Made by a program: the position numbers and the translations under genes | NCBI RefSeq assembly: GCF_036416795.1 | Contig: NZ_CP143867.1 | Coordinates: forward strand, 3,464,001-3,528,000 | DNA length: 64,000 nt | Direction of reading: 5' to 3' | From: Bacteroides sp. MSB163 | GTDB lineage: Bacteria > Bacteroidota > Bacteroidia > Bacteroidales > Bacteroidaceae | Notes under the pieces: model-generated | What the model saw: the letters and a program-made list of their open reading frames with translations, nothing else | Databases searched by the model: none | Told to the model about the DNA's origin: nothing | In this document: one piece after another, positions 1 to 9,719 of the stretch | Position numbering within the stretch: position 1 is the stretch's first letter | Layout: each line of letters opens with the position of its first letter

Positions 1-596
1 CACAGCAATTCGGTAAGAAACATGCGGCTACTTTAGGAGTCGTTTTCTCACCGGGACATAACTTGGGAAATGATGCGTATGTACAAACTCAGCTGGGAAA
101 TAGCACAACTGGATATACTACAACGCAGAAGGACACTATACTGACAATGGGTATTCCTATGACGCTGGGCGCAGGTGTGACGTATGTGTACGATGACCGT
201 CTGACAGTGGGTGCGGATGTGATGTTCCAGAAATGGAACAGCGTGACATTCATGAATGACCCGGATGCGTTCTGTAATAAAGTGAAAGTTGCTTTAGGTG
301 CGGAATATATTCCTAACATGATGGGTAGAAGTTATCTTTCACACATCAAATATCGTTTGGGAGCTTATTATTCTAAACCTTATTATAAAATAGATGGCGT
401 ACGTGCCGCAAATGAGTATGGAGTAACTGCCGGTTTCGGTTTGCCTCTTCCACGTAGCCGTTCCGTATTGAGTGTCTCGGCACAGTATGTGAGAACGCAA
501 GGCACGGAAAGCAAATTCTTGAACGAGAATACATTGCGTCTTTGCATTGGCGTGACATTCAATGAACGTTGGTTCTGGAAGCGTAAAGTTGAATAG
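1..596 (+). CDS. Outer-membrane beta-barrel protein, 3' part only
   Basis: The reading frame is open from base 3 with no start codon visible, so the gene begins before the window; the TTG at 63 is internal to the frame. The translated part has alternating short beta-strand-like segments (VTYVYDDRLTVGADVMFQKW, then SVSAQYVRTQG) and ends in a charged tail after FNERWFW. This pattern fits a Bacteroidetes outer-membrane porin or FadL/OmpP1-like barrel, which is an inference from strand pattern only. It lies 38 bases before a TPR gene on the same strand and probably shares its transcript. Substrate unknown. Confidence 0.6.
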   Translation, partial: QQFGKKHAATLGVVFSPGHNLGNDAYVQTQLGNSTTGYTTTQKDTILTMGIPMTLGAGVTYVYDDRLTVGADVMFQKWNSVTFMNDPDAFCNKVKVALGAEYIPNMMGRSYLSHIKYRLGAYYSKPYYKIDGVRAANEYGVTAGFGLPLPRSRSVLSVSAQYVRTQGTESKFLNENTLRLCIGVTFNERWFWKRKVE

Positions 597-634
597 TGAA
601 GAATAGACAATATAACAACTAAAATTTAAATACA

Positions 635-1951
635 ATGAAGATTAAAACGCTTGTAGCTGTCTTGCTCCTTTCGGGTGGAGTAACCAGTGTCCTGGCACAG
701 GAAGATTGTAACAAGAACAGTAGTATTTCTCATGAAGCGGTAAGAGCTAATAATTTTAAAGATGCTTATTTGCCGTGGAAAGAAGTTCTGAAGGATTGCC
801 CTACGTTGCGGTATTATACATACACGGATGGTATTAAAATATTATCATCCTTCTTGAATGATATAAAGGACCGTAATTCTGCTGATTACAAAAAGTATTT
901 TGATGAGTTGATGGAGGTTTTTGACTTGAGAATGAAATATACTCCGGATTTTATGCATCTGAAAGGTACTCCTTCTGTGGCTGAGGTTTTGGGTAATAAA
1001 GCCATCAATTACATTGCTTATGCTCCCAATATAGATGTAAATCAAGCTTATGCTTGGTTGAAAGAATCTCTGGAAGCTGAAAAGGGTGGCTCTAAAGGTC
1101 CTATCCTCCATTATTTCCTGGATATGTCTTTGAATAAATTGAAAGGTGATCCTAGTCATAAAGAGCAATTTATTCAGGATTATCTGACTGATTCCGAATA
1201 CGCCGATGCTGCTATCGCCGCAGAAGATGACGCGAAAAAGAAAGCCGCTTTGCAACAAGTAAAGGATAATCTTGTAGCAATGTTCATTAATAGTGGTACC
1301 GCTGATTGTGAATCTTTGCAGGAAATTTATGGTCCTAAAGTTGAAGCAAACCAATCTGACTCTACTTACCTGAAGAAAGCTATCTCTATCTTGAAAATGA
1401 TGAAGTGTACGGAAAGCGAAGCATACTTCCAAGCTTCTTATTATATGTATAAGATTGACCCGACTGCTGATGCCGCTACCGGATGTGGATATATGGCATA
1501 TAAGAAAGGTGACTTTGACACGGCAATCAAATACTTTGATGAAGCACTGAATTTGGAGAGTGATAATGAAAAGAAAGCTCAGATTGCTTATGCTGTTGCT
1601 GCCACATTATTCAATGTGAAGAAACTTTCACAAGCCAGAGGTTATTTGCAAAAAGCTATCAGTTTCAAAGAAAACTATGGTGATGCTTATATCTTGCTTG
1701 CACAACTTTATGCCTCCAGCCCGAATTGGAATGATGAGCCCGCCATGAACAAGTGTACATATTTTGTTGTTATTGATAAATTGCAACGTGCTAAAGCTGT
1801 GGATCCCACTGTAGCGGATAAAGCAAACGAATTGATTTCAACGTATGCACGTTATACACCGAAGGCTGAAGATCTCTTTATGTTGGGTATCAAAGCCGGT
1901 GACCGTGTTACAGTAGGTGGTTGGATCGGTGAAAGCACAACGGTTCGATAA
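635..1951 (+). CDS. Secreted TPR-repeat protein
   Basis: A 438-residue protein with a clean signal peptide (MKIKTLVAVLLLSGG..., likely cleaved after VLAQ). Helical TPR-like repeats are clearest at about residues 285-355, for example GDFDTAIKYFDEALNLES followed by KLSQARGYLQKAISF. TPR arrays are protein-binding scaffolds; the partner is not evident. It follows the outer-membrane protein gene and precedes lptC by 11 bases, so it is probably part of an envelope-biogenesis transcript. No catalytic motif is visible. Naming beyond a periplasmic TPR protein is not supported. Confidence 0.75.
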   Translation: MKIKTLVAVLLLSGGVTSVLAQEDCNKNSSISHEAVRANNFKDAYLPWKEVLKDCPTLRYYTYTDGIKILSSFLNDIKDRNSADYKKYFDELMEVFDLRMKYTPDFMHLKGTPSVAEVLGNKAINYIAYAPNIDVNQAYAWLKESLEAEKGGSKGPILHYFLDMSLNKLKGDPSHKEQFIQDYLTDSEYADAAIAAEDDAKKKAALQQVKDNLVAMFINSGTADCESLQEIYGPKVEANQSDSTYLKKAISILKMMKCTESEAYFQASYYMYKIDPTADAATGCGYMAYKKGDFDTAIKYFDEALNLESDNEKKAQIAYAVAATLFNVKKLSQARGYLQKAISFKENYGDAYILLAQLYASSPNWNDEPAMNKCTYFVVIDKLQRAKAVDPTVADKANELISTYARYTPKAEDLFMLGIKAGDRVTVGGWIGESTTVR

Positions 1952-1962
1952 TAAATATAAAT

Positions 1963-2610
1963 ATGTTACCACAACGAAGTAACGTTCTATTTTGTAGAAG
2001 TTTGAGCATAACCATTGCCTTTGGGGCAGTGGTTATGCTTCTTTTATTTTCCGCCTGTTCCGGACGGCATAAGGATATGGGAGCTGCCATAACCGAGCGT
2101 GATTCATTGCCTGTGATGGATACGAAAGGAGTGATGACTTTAATCTCTGATTCCGGCGTCACCCGCTATCGAATCAATACGGAGGAGTGGCTGGTCTTTG
2201 ACCGGAAGAATCCGCCTTACTGGGCTTTTGAAAAAGGTGTCTATCTGGAAAAGTTTGATTCTGTATTCAATGTAGATGCAAGTATAAAGTCGGATACGGC
2301 ATATTATTATGAAAAGCAAAAGTTGTGGAAACTGATGAGTAATGTGCATATTCAAAATCTTAAAGGTGAGAAGTTTGATACAGACCTATTGTATTGGGAT
2401 CAGAATAAACATACGATCTATTCTGACCAGTTTATCCGTATTGAACAACCGGACAGGATCATTACTGGTCGTGGTTTCGACTCTAACGAACAAATGACCG
2501 TTTATACAATAAGAAAACCGGAGGGCATCTTTTATGTAGATGATGATGCCACAGCTCCTGCAGACAGCGTGCAAACAGACAGTATGCCGAAAGATAGTAT
2601 CAAACCGTAA
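1963..2610 (+). CDS. lptC: LptC-like LPS-export periplasmic protein
   Basis: A 215-residue lipoprotein-type sequence: hydrophobic N-terminus ending in the lipobox LLFSACSG, then a beta-rich domain with the LptC-type progression from SDTAYYYEKQKLWKLMSNVH to DTDLLYWDQNKHTIYSDQFI. LptC bridges the LptBFG ABC transporter to LptA in moving lipopolysaccharide across the periplasm. The C-terminal tail is rich in Asp, Ser and Pro and probably disordered. It is 3 bases from the next gene, suggesting translational coupling. lptE lies further on in the same window. Assignment rests on the characteristic WKLxxxV..N and YWD...H..YS.. motifs. Confidence 0.8.
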   Translation: MLPQRSNVLFCRSLSITIAFGAVVMLLLFSACSGRHKDMGAAITERDSLPVMDTKGVMTLISDSGVTRYRINTEEWLVFDRKNPPYWAFEKGVYLEKFDSVFNVDASIKSDTAYYYEKQKLWKLMSNVHIQNLKGEKFDTDLLYWDQNKHTIYSDQFIRIEQPDRIITGRGFDSNEQMTVYTIRKPEGIFYVDDDATAPADSVQTDSMPKDSIKP

Positions 2611-2613
2611 ATT

Positions 2614-3870
2614 ATGGATACCTATATTTATTTATTGATTACTATGGCTTTCTCCGCTTTCTTTTCGGGTATGGAGATTGCTTTTGTTTCCGTAGACAAA
2701 CTACGTTTTGAAATGGAACGTAAGGAGGGATTGACGTCACGCATTCTTTCTTATTTCTTCCGTAATTCCAATAACTTCATATCTACCATGCTGGTAGGTA
2801 ATAATATTGCGCTGGTTATTTATGGTATCCTCATGGCGCAAGTTATCAAGGTCCATCTCCTGGGCGATTTGATCTCCAATGATTTTGTGGAAGTGTTGTT
2901 GCAGACAGTCATTTCTACGCTTATTATCCTGGTAACAGGTGAATTCCTTCCTAAAACCTTATTCAAGATTAACCCCAATCTTGTATTAAAAGTATGCGCT
3001 TTTCCGCTACTGATTTGTTATATCGTTTTGTATCCGGTGTCTCAGCTGGCTTCCGGATTATCTTATCTTTTTTTGCGTCTGTTCGGGATGAAGATCAATA
3101 AAGAAGCTTCGGACAAGGCTTTTGGAAAAGTAGATCTGGATTATTTTGTTCAGTCCAGTATCGATAATGCCGAAGATGAAGAAGAACTGGATGCCGAGGT
3201 GAAGATATTTCAGAATGCGCTCGACTTCTCCAGTATTAAAATACGCGATTGCATCGTACCCCGTACGGAAATTGTAGCCGTTGACCTGACTGCCACTCTG
3301 GAAGATTTGAAAAGTCTTTTTGTTGAGTCTGGCATCTCCAAGATTATAGTGTATGACGGCAATATAGATAATGTGGTAGGGTATATCCATTCGTCCGAAA
3401 TGTTCCGCAACCCTGCCGACTGGCGGAATAATGTAAAAGAAGTACCCATTGTGCCCGAAACCATGGCAGCGCATAAACTGATGAAACTCTTCATGCAGCA
3501 AAAGAAAACGATTGCTGTAGTGGTGGATGAGTTTGGCGGTACGTCCGGCATCGTTTCACTGGAGGACTTGGTAGAAGAAATATTCGGTGATATTGAGGAT
3601 GAACATGATAATACTTCGTATGTATGCAAACAGATTAGCGAAGACGAATATGTGCTTTCCGGTCGTTTGGAAATAGAAAAAGTTAATGAGACATTTGATC
3701 TGGATCTGCCGGAAGAAGATGATTATATGACGGTGGGTGGATTGATCCTGAACCGTTATCAGAGTTTCCCGAAATTGCATGAAGTAGTGGCGATTGATAA
3801 ATTCCAGTTCAAAATTATTAAGGTTACAGCCACTAAAATAGAGTTGGTACGTCTTAAAGTGGTGGAATAA
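2614..3870 (+). CDS. CorC/HlyC-family membrane protein (DUF21-CBS-CorC_C), GldE-like
   Basis: A 418-residue membrane protein. The DUF21/CNNM region at about residues 1-190 has several hydrophobic helices and the opening motif AFFSGMEIAFVS. A CBS pair covers about 205-325, with RDCIVPRTEIVAVD and VVDEFGGTSGIVSLEDLVEE. A C-terminal CorC_HlyC domain (DDYMTVGGLILNRY) completes it. The family is linked to Mg/Co homeostasis, and in gliding Bacteroidetes the same architecture is called GldE; which role applies here cannot be told from sequence. It is tightly linked to lptC. Full length with all three domains intact. Confidence 0.85.
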   Translation: MDTYIYLLITMAFSAFFSGMEIAFVSVDKLRFEMERKEGLTSRILSYFFRNSNNFISTMLVGNNIALVIYGILMAQVIKVHLLGDLISNDFVEVLLQTVISTLIILVTGEFLPKTLFKINPNLVLKVCAFPLLICYIVLYPVSQLASGLSYLFLRLFGMKINKEASDKAFGKVDLDYFVQSSIDNAEDEEELDAEVKIFQNALDFSSIKIRDCIVPRTEIVAVDLTATLEDLKSLFVESGISKIIVYDGNIDNVVGYIHSSEMFRNPADWRNNVKEVPIVPETMAAHKLMKLFMQQKKTIAVVVDEFGGTSGIVSLEDLVEEIFGDIEDEHDNTSYVCKQISEDEYVLSGRLEIEKVNETFDLDLPEEDDYMTVGGLILNRYQSFPKLHEVVAIDKFQFKIIKVTATKIELVRLKVVE

Positions 3871-3990
3871 TAACAGAATGGCGTAATTTTTTAAAGAATA
3901 AATAGATGCGTATTAGCATTTTTTGTATCTTCGTGCGCTAAAATGAAGTTTGGAGAAAATATAATAAACAAATAAATCATATTAACTAAA

Positions 3991-6129
3991 ATGGCAACAT
4001 TACAAAACATTCGGTCTAAAGGACCCTTATTGGTGATTGTTATTGGTTTGGCGCTGTTCGCTTTCATTGCGGGAGACGCGTGGAAGGTATTGCAGCCACA
4101 CCAGTCACATGATGTAGGAGAGGTTAACGGAGAGTCACTTTCCGCTCAGGATTATCAGAGCTTGGTAGAAGAATATACTGAAGTTGTGAAATTTTCCAGA
4201 GGAACAAGTGCACTCACAGATGAAGAAAACAATCAGATTAAAGATGAAGTTTGGAGAAACTACGTTAACAATAAGTTGATTGAAAACGAAGCAAAAAAAC
4301 TTGGTTTGTCAGTTTCTAAAGCAGAACTCCAGTCAATCATTGATGCAGGTGTACACCCGATGTTGCAGCAGACCCCGTTCCGTAATCCGCAAACTGGTGC
4401 TTTCGACAAAGATATGTTGAAGAAGTTCCTCGTAGATTACTCTAAGATGAACACAGCGCAGATGCCGGCACAGTATGCAGAATATTATCAGTCTATGTAT
4501 AAGTTCTGGTCTTTCCTTGAAAAACAATTGGTTCAGACTCGTCTGGCTGAGAAATATCAGGCTTTGGTTTCCAAGTCTCTTTTCTCCAATCCGGTAGAAG
4601 CACAGGTGGCTTTCGATGCGAGAGTGGATCAGTCTGATCTGTTGTTGGCTGCCATTCCTTATTCTTCAATCGTAGATTCTACAGTGACTATCACAGATGC
4701 AGATCTGAAAGCTGTTTATGACAAGAAGAAAGAACAGTTCAAGCAATATGTGGAAACTCGTAACATCAAGTTTATTGATGTACAGGTAACTGCAAGCCCT
4801 GAGGATAGAGATGCCATCCAACAGGAAGTGATAGAATATACTGAACAACTTGCTGGTACTCCGGGCGATTATTCTACGCTTGTTCGTGCTGCCGGTTCTG
4901 AAGTTCCTTACATTGATTTGTATTATACTTCTAAGGCGTTGCCCACTGATGTAGCTGCTCGTTTGGACTCTGTTTCAGTAGGTGGTGTATATGGTCCTTA
5001 CTACAATGCGACTGACAATACGATCAACTCGTTCAAGAAATTGGCTACTGCTTCAATGGCAGACTCTATTCAGTATCGTCAGATACAGGTGGCTGCTGAA
5101 GATGCTGCGAAGACAAAAACTTTGGCTGATAGCATCTATACTGCCATCAAAGGTGGTGCAGACTTTGCTGAAATTGCTAAGAAGTATGGTCAGACCGGTG
5201 AGGCTACCTGGATTTCTTCTGCTAACTACGAAGGTGCACAGTTGGATGGTGACAACCTGAAGTATGTGAATACAATCACTACTCTTGGCAAGAACGAAAT
5301 GGCCAACCTGAACCTGGCACAGGCAAATATCATTGTACAGGTGATGGATAAGAAGGCTGTTAAAGATAAATATAAAGTAGCTGTTATTAAACGTCCGGTA
5401 GAGTTTAGCAAAGAAACTTACAGCAAGGCATACAATGAATTCAGCCAGTTTATCGCTTCTAACCCGACACTGGAGAAAATGGTAGCTAATGCTGAAGATG
5501 CTGGTTATAAGCTTTTGGATAGAAACGATTTGTATAGTTCTGAACATGGTATCGGTGGTATCAGAGGTACTAAAGAAGCTTTGAGATGGGCATTCTCTGC
5601 AAAAACCGGTGAAGTATCTGGTTTGTATGAGTGTGGCGAAAGTGACCGTATGTTAGTAGTGGGTGTTTCTGCTATTGTTCCGGCTGGTTACCGTCCGCTG
5701 GCTTTGGTGAAAGACCAACTGAGACTTGAACTGCTTCGTGACAAGAAGGCTGAGAAGATTATGGCTGACATGAAGGCTGCCGGCGCTACTTCATTCGATC
5801 AATTTAAAGCTATGCCTGAAGCAGTAAGCGATTCAGTAAAACATGTAACTTTTGCAGCTCCTGCTTATGTTCCGGTATTGCGTGCCAGCGAACCGTTGGT
5901 AGGCGCTTATGCATCGATTGCTGAACTGAACCAACTGAGTGCTCCGATAAAGGGTAATGGCGGTGTATTTGTTCTTCAACCGTATGCAAAAGAAAAACTG
6001 AACGAAACTTTCAATCAGGAAACAGAAGAAACTGCGTTGCAGAATATGCATGCCCGTATGGCAAGTCAGTTCCTCAACGACTTGTATCTGAAAGCTGATG
6101 TGAAAGATAGCCGTTATCTGTTCTTCTAA
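3991..6129 (+). CDS. ppiD: PpiD/SurA-type periplasmic peptidyl-prolyl isomerase, membrane anchored
   Basis: A 712-residue protein with one N-terminal membrane anchor (LLVIVIGLALFAFIAGDAW, about residues 14-32) and a long SurA_N-like chaperone region. A PpiC/rotamase-like segment at about 350-460 contains QYRQIQV and GGADFAEIAKKYGQTGEATW. Members fold outer-membrane and secreted proteins at the periplasmic face of the inner membrane. A 120-base gap with a weak TATCTTCG box at 3926 separates it from the CorC-like gene, so it may have its own promoter. A strong terminator follows. The isomerase domain is divergent, so chaperone activity is safer to claim than catalysis. Confidence 0.85.
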   Translation: MATLQNIRSKGPLLVIVIGLALFAFIAGDAWKVLQPHQSHDVGEVNGESLSAQDYQSLVEEYTEVVKFSRGTSALTDEENNQIKDEVWRNYVNNKLIENEAKKLGLSVSKAELQSIIDAGVHPMLQQTPFRNPQTGAFDKDMLKKFLVDYSKMNTAQMPAQYAEYYQSMYKFWSFLEKQLVQTRLAEKYQALVSKSLFSNPVEAQVAFDARVDQSDLLLAAIPYSSIVDSTVTITDADLKAVYDKKKEQFKQYVETRNIKFIDVQVTASPEDRDAIQQEVIEYTEQLAGTPGDYSTLVRAAGSEVPYIDLYYTSKALPTDVAARLDSVSVGGVYGPYYNATDNTINSFKKLATASMADSIQYRQIQVAAEDAAKTKTLADSIYTAIKGGADFAEIAKKYGQTGEATWISSANYEGAQLDGDNLKYVNTITTLGKNEMANLNLAQANIIVQVMDKKAVKDKYKVAVIKRPVEFSKETYSKAYNEFSQFIASNPTLEKMVANAEDAGYKLLDRNDLYSSEHGIGGIRGTKEALRWAFSAKTGEVSGLYECGESDRMLVVGVSAIVPAGYRPLALVKDQLRLELLRDKKAEKIMADMKAAGATSFDQFKAMPEAVSDSVKHVTFAAPAYVPVLRASEPLVGAYASIAELNQLSAPIKGNGGVFVLQPYAKEKLNETFNQETEETALQNMHARMASQFLNDLYLKADVKDSRYLFF

Positions 6130-6152
6130 GAAATAACGATCATTGAGATATG

Positions 6153-6188
6153 AAAAGCCGTCTGATAGAATATCAGGCGGCTTTTTCT
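6153..6188 (+). terminator. Rho-independent terminator after ppiD
   Basis: Fifteen-base inverted arms, 6153-6167 and 6171-6185, with one G-T pair and a 3-base loop, followed by a T-rich run. It lies 23 bases after the ppiD stop. Confidence 0.9.
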
Positions 6189-6242
6189 TTATCCCTGTGT
6201 CTCTTTTCTGCGCCTGCAATTGCCTTTGTGCAACTTTATTCC

Positions 6243-6250
6243 TACCTTTG
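6243..6250 (+). promoter_or_regulatory. Bacteroides -7 box (TACCTTTG) for rlmN
   Basis: Matches TAnnTTTG and lies 32 bases before the rlmN ATG. No TTTG sits at the ideal 20-base distance; the nearest is at 6225. Confidence 0.45.
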
Positions 6251-6282
6251 CAAAGATAAACTGGAAAGATTGATAGATAATT

Positions 6283-7323
6283 ATGCCGAAACAAACTCTT
6301 TTAGGACTGACACTCACTGAATTGCAGGAGGCGGTGAAAAGACTGGGAATGCCCGGGTTTTCCGCCAAACAGATTGCTTCATGGATGTATGACAAGAAAG
6401 TGAACTCTATAGACGATATGACCAACTTGTCGCTGAAACATCGGGATCTCCTGAAAGATGTCTACGAAGTAGGAGCGGAGGCACCTGTGGAAGCTATGCG
6501 TTCCGCAGACGGTACGGTGAAATACTTGTATCGGGCAGGTGATAAGAACTTTGTAGAGGCGGTTTATATTCCCGATGAAGATCGTGCCACACTTTGTGTA
6601 TCTTCTCAGGTGGGATGTAAGATGAACTGTAAATTCTGTATGACGGGTAAGCAAGGCTTCAGTGCCAACCTGACTGCCAATCAGATAATCAATCAGATAA
6701 ATTCTCTTCCCGAGCGGGAAAAATTGACCAACGTGGTGATGATGGGCATGGGCGAGCCTCTGGATAATCTGGACGAGGTGCTGAAAGCTTTGGAAATTAT
6801 GACTGCTTCTTATGGATATGGATGGAGCCCCAAGCGGATCACACTCTCTACCGTTGGTTTACGCAAAGGATTTCAGCGCTTTATAGAAGAGTCGGAATGT
6901 CATCTGGCTGTCAGTTTACATTCTCCGGTTGCCTTGCAACGTCGCGAACTGATGCCTGCTGAGAAATCTTTCTCTATCACTGAAATGGTAGACTTGTTAA
7001 AAAACTATGATTTTAGTAAACAGCGTAGACTATCTTTTGAATATATTGTTTTTAAGGGTGTGAATGATTCGTTGCTCTATGCTAAGGAATTGTTGAAACT
7101 CTTGCGTGGACTGGACTGCCGTATCAACCTCATTCGCTTTCATGCCATTCCCGGTGTAAACCTGGAGGGAGCGGATATGGAAACAATGACTAAACTCCGT
7201 GATTACCTGACTTCCCACGGTTTGTTTACTACGATACGTGCTTCCCGCGGTGAAGATATATTTGCCGCTTGCGGCATGCTTTCCACTGCCAAACAGGAAG
7301 AGAATAAACAAGAATTAATATAA
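6283..7323 (+). CDS. rlmN: RlmN, 23S rRNA A2503 / tRNA A37 C2-methyltransferase (radical SAM)
   Basis: A 346-residue radical-SAM enzyme. The CxxxCxxC cluster motif is present (VGCKMNCKFCMTGKQGFSAN), followed by the family motif GMGEPLDN, SPKRITLSTVG and SLHSP. The methyl-carrying cysteine is in the C-terminal FAACGML. The enzyme methylates C2 of A2503 in 23S rRNA and A37 in some tRNAs, using two SAM molecules. It is monocistronic or leads into the DUF4837 gene: a terminator lies upstream and a 69-base gap downstream. Length and all motifs are normal. Confidence 0.97.
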   Translation: MPKQTLLGLTLTELQEAVKRLGMPGFSAKQIASWMYDKKVNSIDDMTNLSLKHRDLLKDVYEVGAEAPVEAMRSADGTVKYLYRAGDKNFVEAVYIPDEDRATLCVSSQVGCKMNCKFCMTGKQGFSANLTANQIINQINSLPEREKLTNVVMMGMGEPLDNLDEVLKALEIMTASYGYGWSPKRITLSTVGLRKGFQRFIEESECHLAVSLHSPVALQRRELMPAEKSFSITEMVDLLKNYDFSKQRRLSFEYIVFKGVNDSLLYAKELLKLLRGLDCRINLIRFHAIPGVNLEGADMETMTKLRDYLTSHGLFTTIRASRGEDIFAACGMLSTAKQEENKQELI

Positions 7324-7392
7324 ATTATTAACTTTGGCTCGGATGATATACGTATTCTTCGTAGTTTTGTAAAAACATTAACTGGTAAGTAT

Positions 7393-8454
7393 ATGAGAAA
7401 GCAGCTGTTTTATTTAAGTCTGACTATTGTAGCAATTGCCCTTTCCGCATGTAGTGGCGGTAAGAAAGGCGTGTTTGGTGCGACTTCAAGTGGTCGTGCG
7501 TATGAAATCCTGGTAGTGGTTGATCCCGCTATGTGGGAACGTCCTGCTGGTAGGGCGCTTTATGATGTACTTGATACGGATGTACCGGGGCTTCCCCAGT
7601 CCGAACGTTCTTTCCGTATGATGTACACTTCTCCTGCCAACTATGATGCTACGTTAAAGTTGATTCGTAACATTATTATCGCTGATGTACAGGATATTTA
7701 TACCCAGCCTAAGTTTAAATATGCGAAGGATGTGTATGCGGCTCCGCAAACTATCCTGACTATACAGGCTCCTGATGAAGCTTCTTTCGAGCAGTTTGTG
7801 ACGGAAAACAAACAGACTATTATTGATTTCTTTACCCGTGCGGAAATGAACCGACAGATTACGTTCTTGGAAAAGAAGCATAATGATTATGTGACGACAA
7901 AAGTAAAGAGTATGTTTGATTGTGATATTTGGGTGCCTGCTGAACTTTCTTCTACCAAGCAGGGAGAGAATTTCTTCTGGGCTGGTACGAATGCGGCTAC
8001 CGGCGACCAGAACTTTGTCATTTACTCTTTCCCGTACAAAGATAAGAATACATTTACCAAGGAATATTTTGTGCAGATGCGTGACTCTGTCATGAAGGCT
8101 AACATCCCGGGAGCGAAGGAAGGCATGTATATGGCAACTGACTCCTTAATGACCGATGTTCGTCCTCTTAATGTACAAGGAGAGTATGCGCTGGAAGCTC
8201 GTGGCCTGTGGCGTATGAAAGGGGATTTTATGGGTGGTCCATTTGTTTCGCACATGCGCTTGGATTCGGTGAACCAACGTATTATTGTTGTGGAAGCCTT
8301 TATCTATTCACCTGATAAGTTGAAACGTAATCTGATACGCCAGATGGAAGCCTCTCTTTACACTTTGAGAGTGCCGGGTGATAAACAGACAGGAGCTGAG
8401 ATTCCTTTGGGCGTGACGAAAGAGCAGAGTAAGGCTACTGATCAAGGAAAATAA
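7393..8454 (+). CDS. DUF4837-family lipoprotein
   Basis: A 353-residue protein with a lipoprotein signal (MRKQLFYLSLTIVAIALSAC, lipid-modified Cys20 followed by SGGKKG). The body matches what is remembered of DUF4837, a Bacteroidetes-specific family: an N-terminal EILVVVDPAMWERPAG, then a GDFMGGPFVSHMRLD segment and a late VVEAFIYSPDKLKRNLIRQMEA. No catalytic signature is recognisable and the function is unknown. It is followed by a 166-base spacer holding a hairpin repeat, so it is probably last in its transcript. Confidence 0.8.
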   Translation: MRKQLFYLSLTIVAIALSACSGGKKGVFGATSSGRAYEILVVVDPAMWERPAGRALYDVLDTDVPGLPQSERSFRMMYTSPANYDATLKLIRNIIIADVQDIYTQPKFKYAKDVYAAPQTILTIQAPDEASFEQFVTENKQTIIDFFTRAEMNRQITFLEKKHNDYVTTKVKSMFDCDIWVPAELSSTKQGENFFWAGTNAATGDQNFVIYSFPYKDKNTFTKEYFVQMRDSVMKANIPGAKEGMYMATDSLMTDVRPLNVQGEYALEARGLWRMKGDFMGGPFVSHMRLDSVNQRIIVVEAFIYSPDKLKRNLIRQMEASLYTLRVPGDKQTGAEIPLGVTKEQSKATDQGK

Positions 8455-8488
8455 TATTGAGAATGTATACGAATTAAAGAGATAACTT

Positions 8489-8562
8489 TCATCCGCAGAT
8501 TACGCGGATTGTACAGATTTGTTTTAATCCCAATCTGCGTTATCCGCGCAATCTGCGGATGA
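8489..8562. repeat. Imperfect inverted repeat of the ATCCGC(A/G) type
   Basis: Two arms of about 31 bases (8489-8519 and 8531-8562) face each other, with the core CATCCGCAGATT(A/G)CGCGGAT in both orientations around a short T-rich loop. It lies between DUF4837 and pdxA. A related, longer element occurs at 44106-44229, so this looks like a dispersed extragenic palindrome rather than a gene-specific site. Confidence 0.75.
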
Positions 8563-8620
8563 AGATTTATTGTTGGAACTTCTGGCACATTCTTATCTAA
8601 AATGATATATATATTGAAAA

Positions 8621-9718
8621 ATGGAAGATAATAAAATAAAAGTCGGCATTACACAAGGAGACATAAACGGTGTGGGTTATGAAGTTATTCTGAAAGCATT
8701 CTCTGACCCCGTTATGCTGGAACTGTGTACACCTGTTATTTATGGCTCCCCTAAGGTGGCAGCTTATCATCGCAAGTCACTTGATTTGCCGACAAACTTC
8801 AGTATCGTGAACTCTGCTGCGGAAGCGGCTTACAACCGTTTGAGTGTAGTGAACTGTACGGATGATGAAGTGAAAGTAGAATTCTCAAAGGCAGATCCTG
8901 AAGCCGGAAAGGCTGCACTCGGTGCATTGGAAAGAGCTATCAAGGAATATAAAGAGGGATTGATTGACGTGATTGTCACAGCTCCCATCAACAAGCATAC
9001 CATTCAGTCGGAAACTTTTGCATTTCCCGGTCATACGGAATATATAGAAGAGAGACTGGGCAATGGTGCTAAGTCATTGATGATTCTGATGAAAGATGAT
9101 TTCCGGGTGGCATTGGTTACCGGCCATATTCCTGTCAGCCAGATTGCTTCGACTGTAACGAAGGAACTGATAGAGGAGAAACTGGCTATCTTCAACCAGT
9201 CGTTGAAGCAGGACTTCGCTATCGATGCACCGCGCATTGCCGTACTTTCTCTGAATCCGCATGCGGGAGATGAAGGTCTGCTGGGAAAAGAAGAAGAAGA
9301 AATTATCATTCCGGCATTGAAAGAGATGTCTGCCAAAGGCATCTTGTGCTATGGACCGTATCCGGCTGACGGATTTATGGGCTCAGGCAATTTCACTCAT
9401 TTTGACGGTGTGCTTGCCATGTACCACGATCAGGGGCTGGCACCGTTCAAAGCACTGGCGATGGACGAAGGTGTGAATTATACTGCCGGATTGCCTGTGA
9501 TACGTACTTCACCGGCTCATGGCACTGCATACGATATTGCAGGAAAAGGTTTGGCGAGTGAAGACTCTTTCCGTCAGGCTATTTATGTGGCTATCGACGT
9601 GTTCCGTAATCGCCTGCGTGATAAAGCAGCACATGCCAACCCCTTACGAAAACAATATTACGAAAAGCGTGATGACAGCGATAAGCTGAAACTCGATAGT
9701 GTGGAAGAAGATTTGTAG
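8621..9718 (+). CDS. pdxA: PdxA, 4-hydroxythreonine-4-phosphate dehydrogenase
   Basis: A 365-residue enzyme of pyridoxal 5'-phosphate synthesis, oxidising 4-phosphohydroxy-L-threonine in the DXP-dependent pathway. Family motifs are present in order: VGITQGDINGVGYEVI, TAPINKHTIQ, FPGHTEYI, ALVTGHIPVSQI, LNPHAGDEGLLGKEE, the histidine-containing AMYHDQGLAPFKAL and the C-terminal RTSPAHGTAYDIAGKG. These His residues bind the divalent metal and substrate. Its stop codon touches the start of the sigma-54 activator gene, so the two are translationally coupled. Full length. Confidence 0.97.
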   Translation: MEDNKIKVGITQGDINGVGYEVILKAFSDPVMLELCTPVIYGSPKVAAYHRKSLDLPTNFSIVNSAAEAAYNRLSVVNCTDDEVKVEFSKADPEAGKAALGALERAIKEYKEGLIDVIVTAPINKHTIQSETFAFPGHTEYIEERLGNGAKSLMILMKDDFRVALVTGHIPVSQIASTVTKELIEEKLAIFNQSLKQDFAIDAPRIAVLSLNPHAGDEGLLGKEEEEIIIPALKEMSAKGILCYGPYPADGFMGSGNFTHFDGVLAMYHDQGLAPFKALAMDEGVNYTAGLPVIRTSPAHGTAYDIAGKGLASEDSFRQAIYVAIDVFRNRLRDKAAHANPLRKQYYEKRDDSDKLKLDSVEEDL

Positions 9719-9719
9719 A

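Noticed and set aside
845..1432. Antisense reading frames over core genes, such as the 195-residue one here
   Set aside because: They are shadows of well-supported genes, with no domain, no promoter and composition set by the opposite strand.
8489..8562. Riboswitch or regulatory RNA before pdxA
   Set aside because: The hairpin belongs to a repeat family also present at 44106-44229 and does not show a known riboswitch core.
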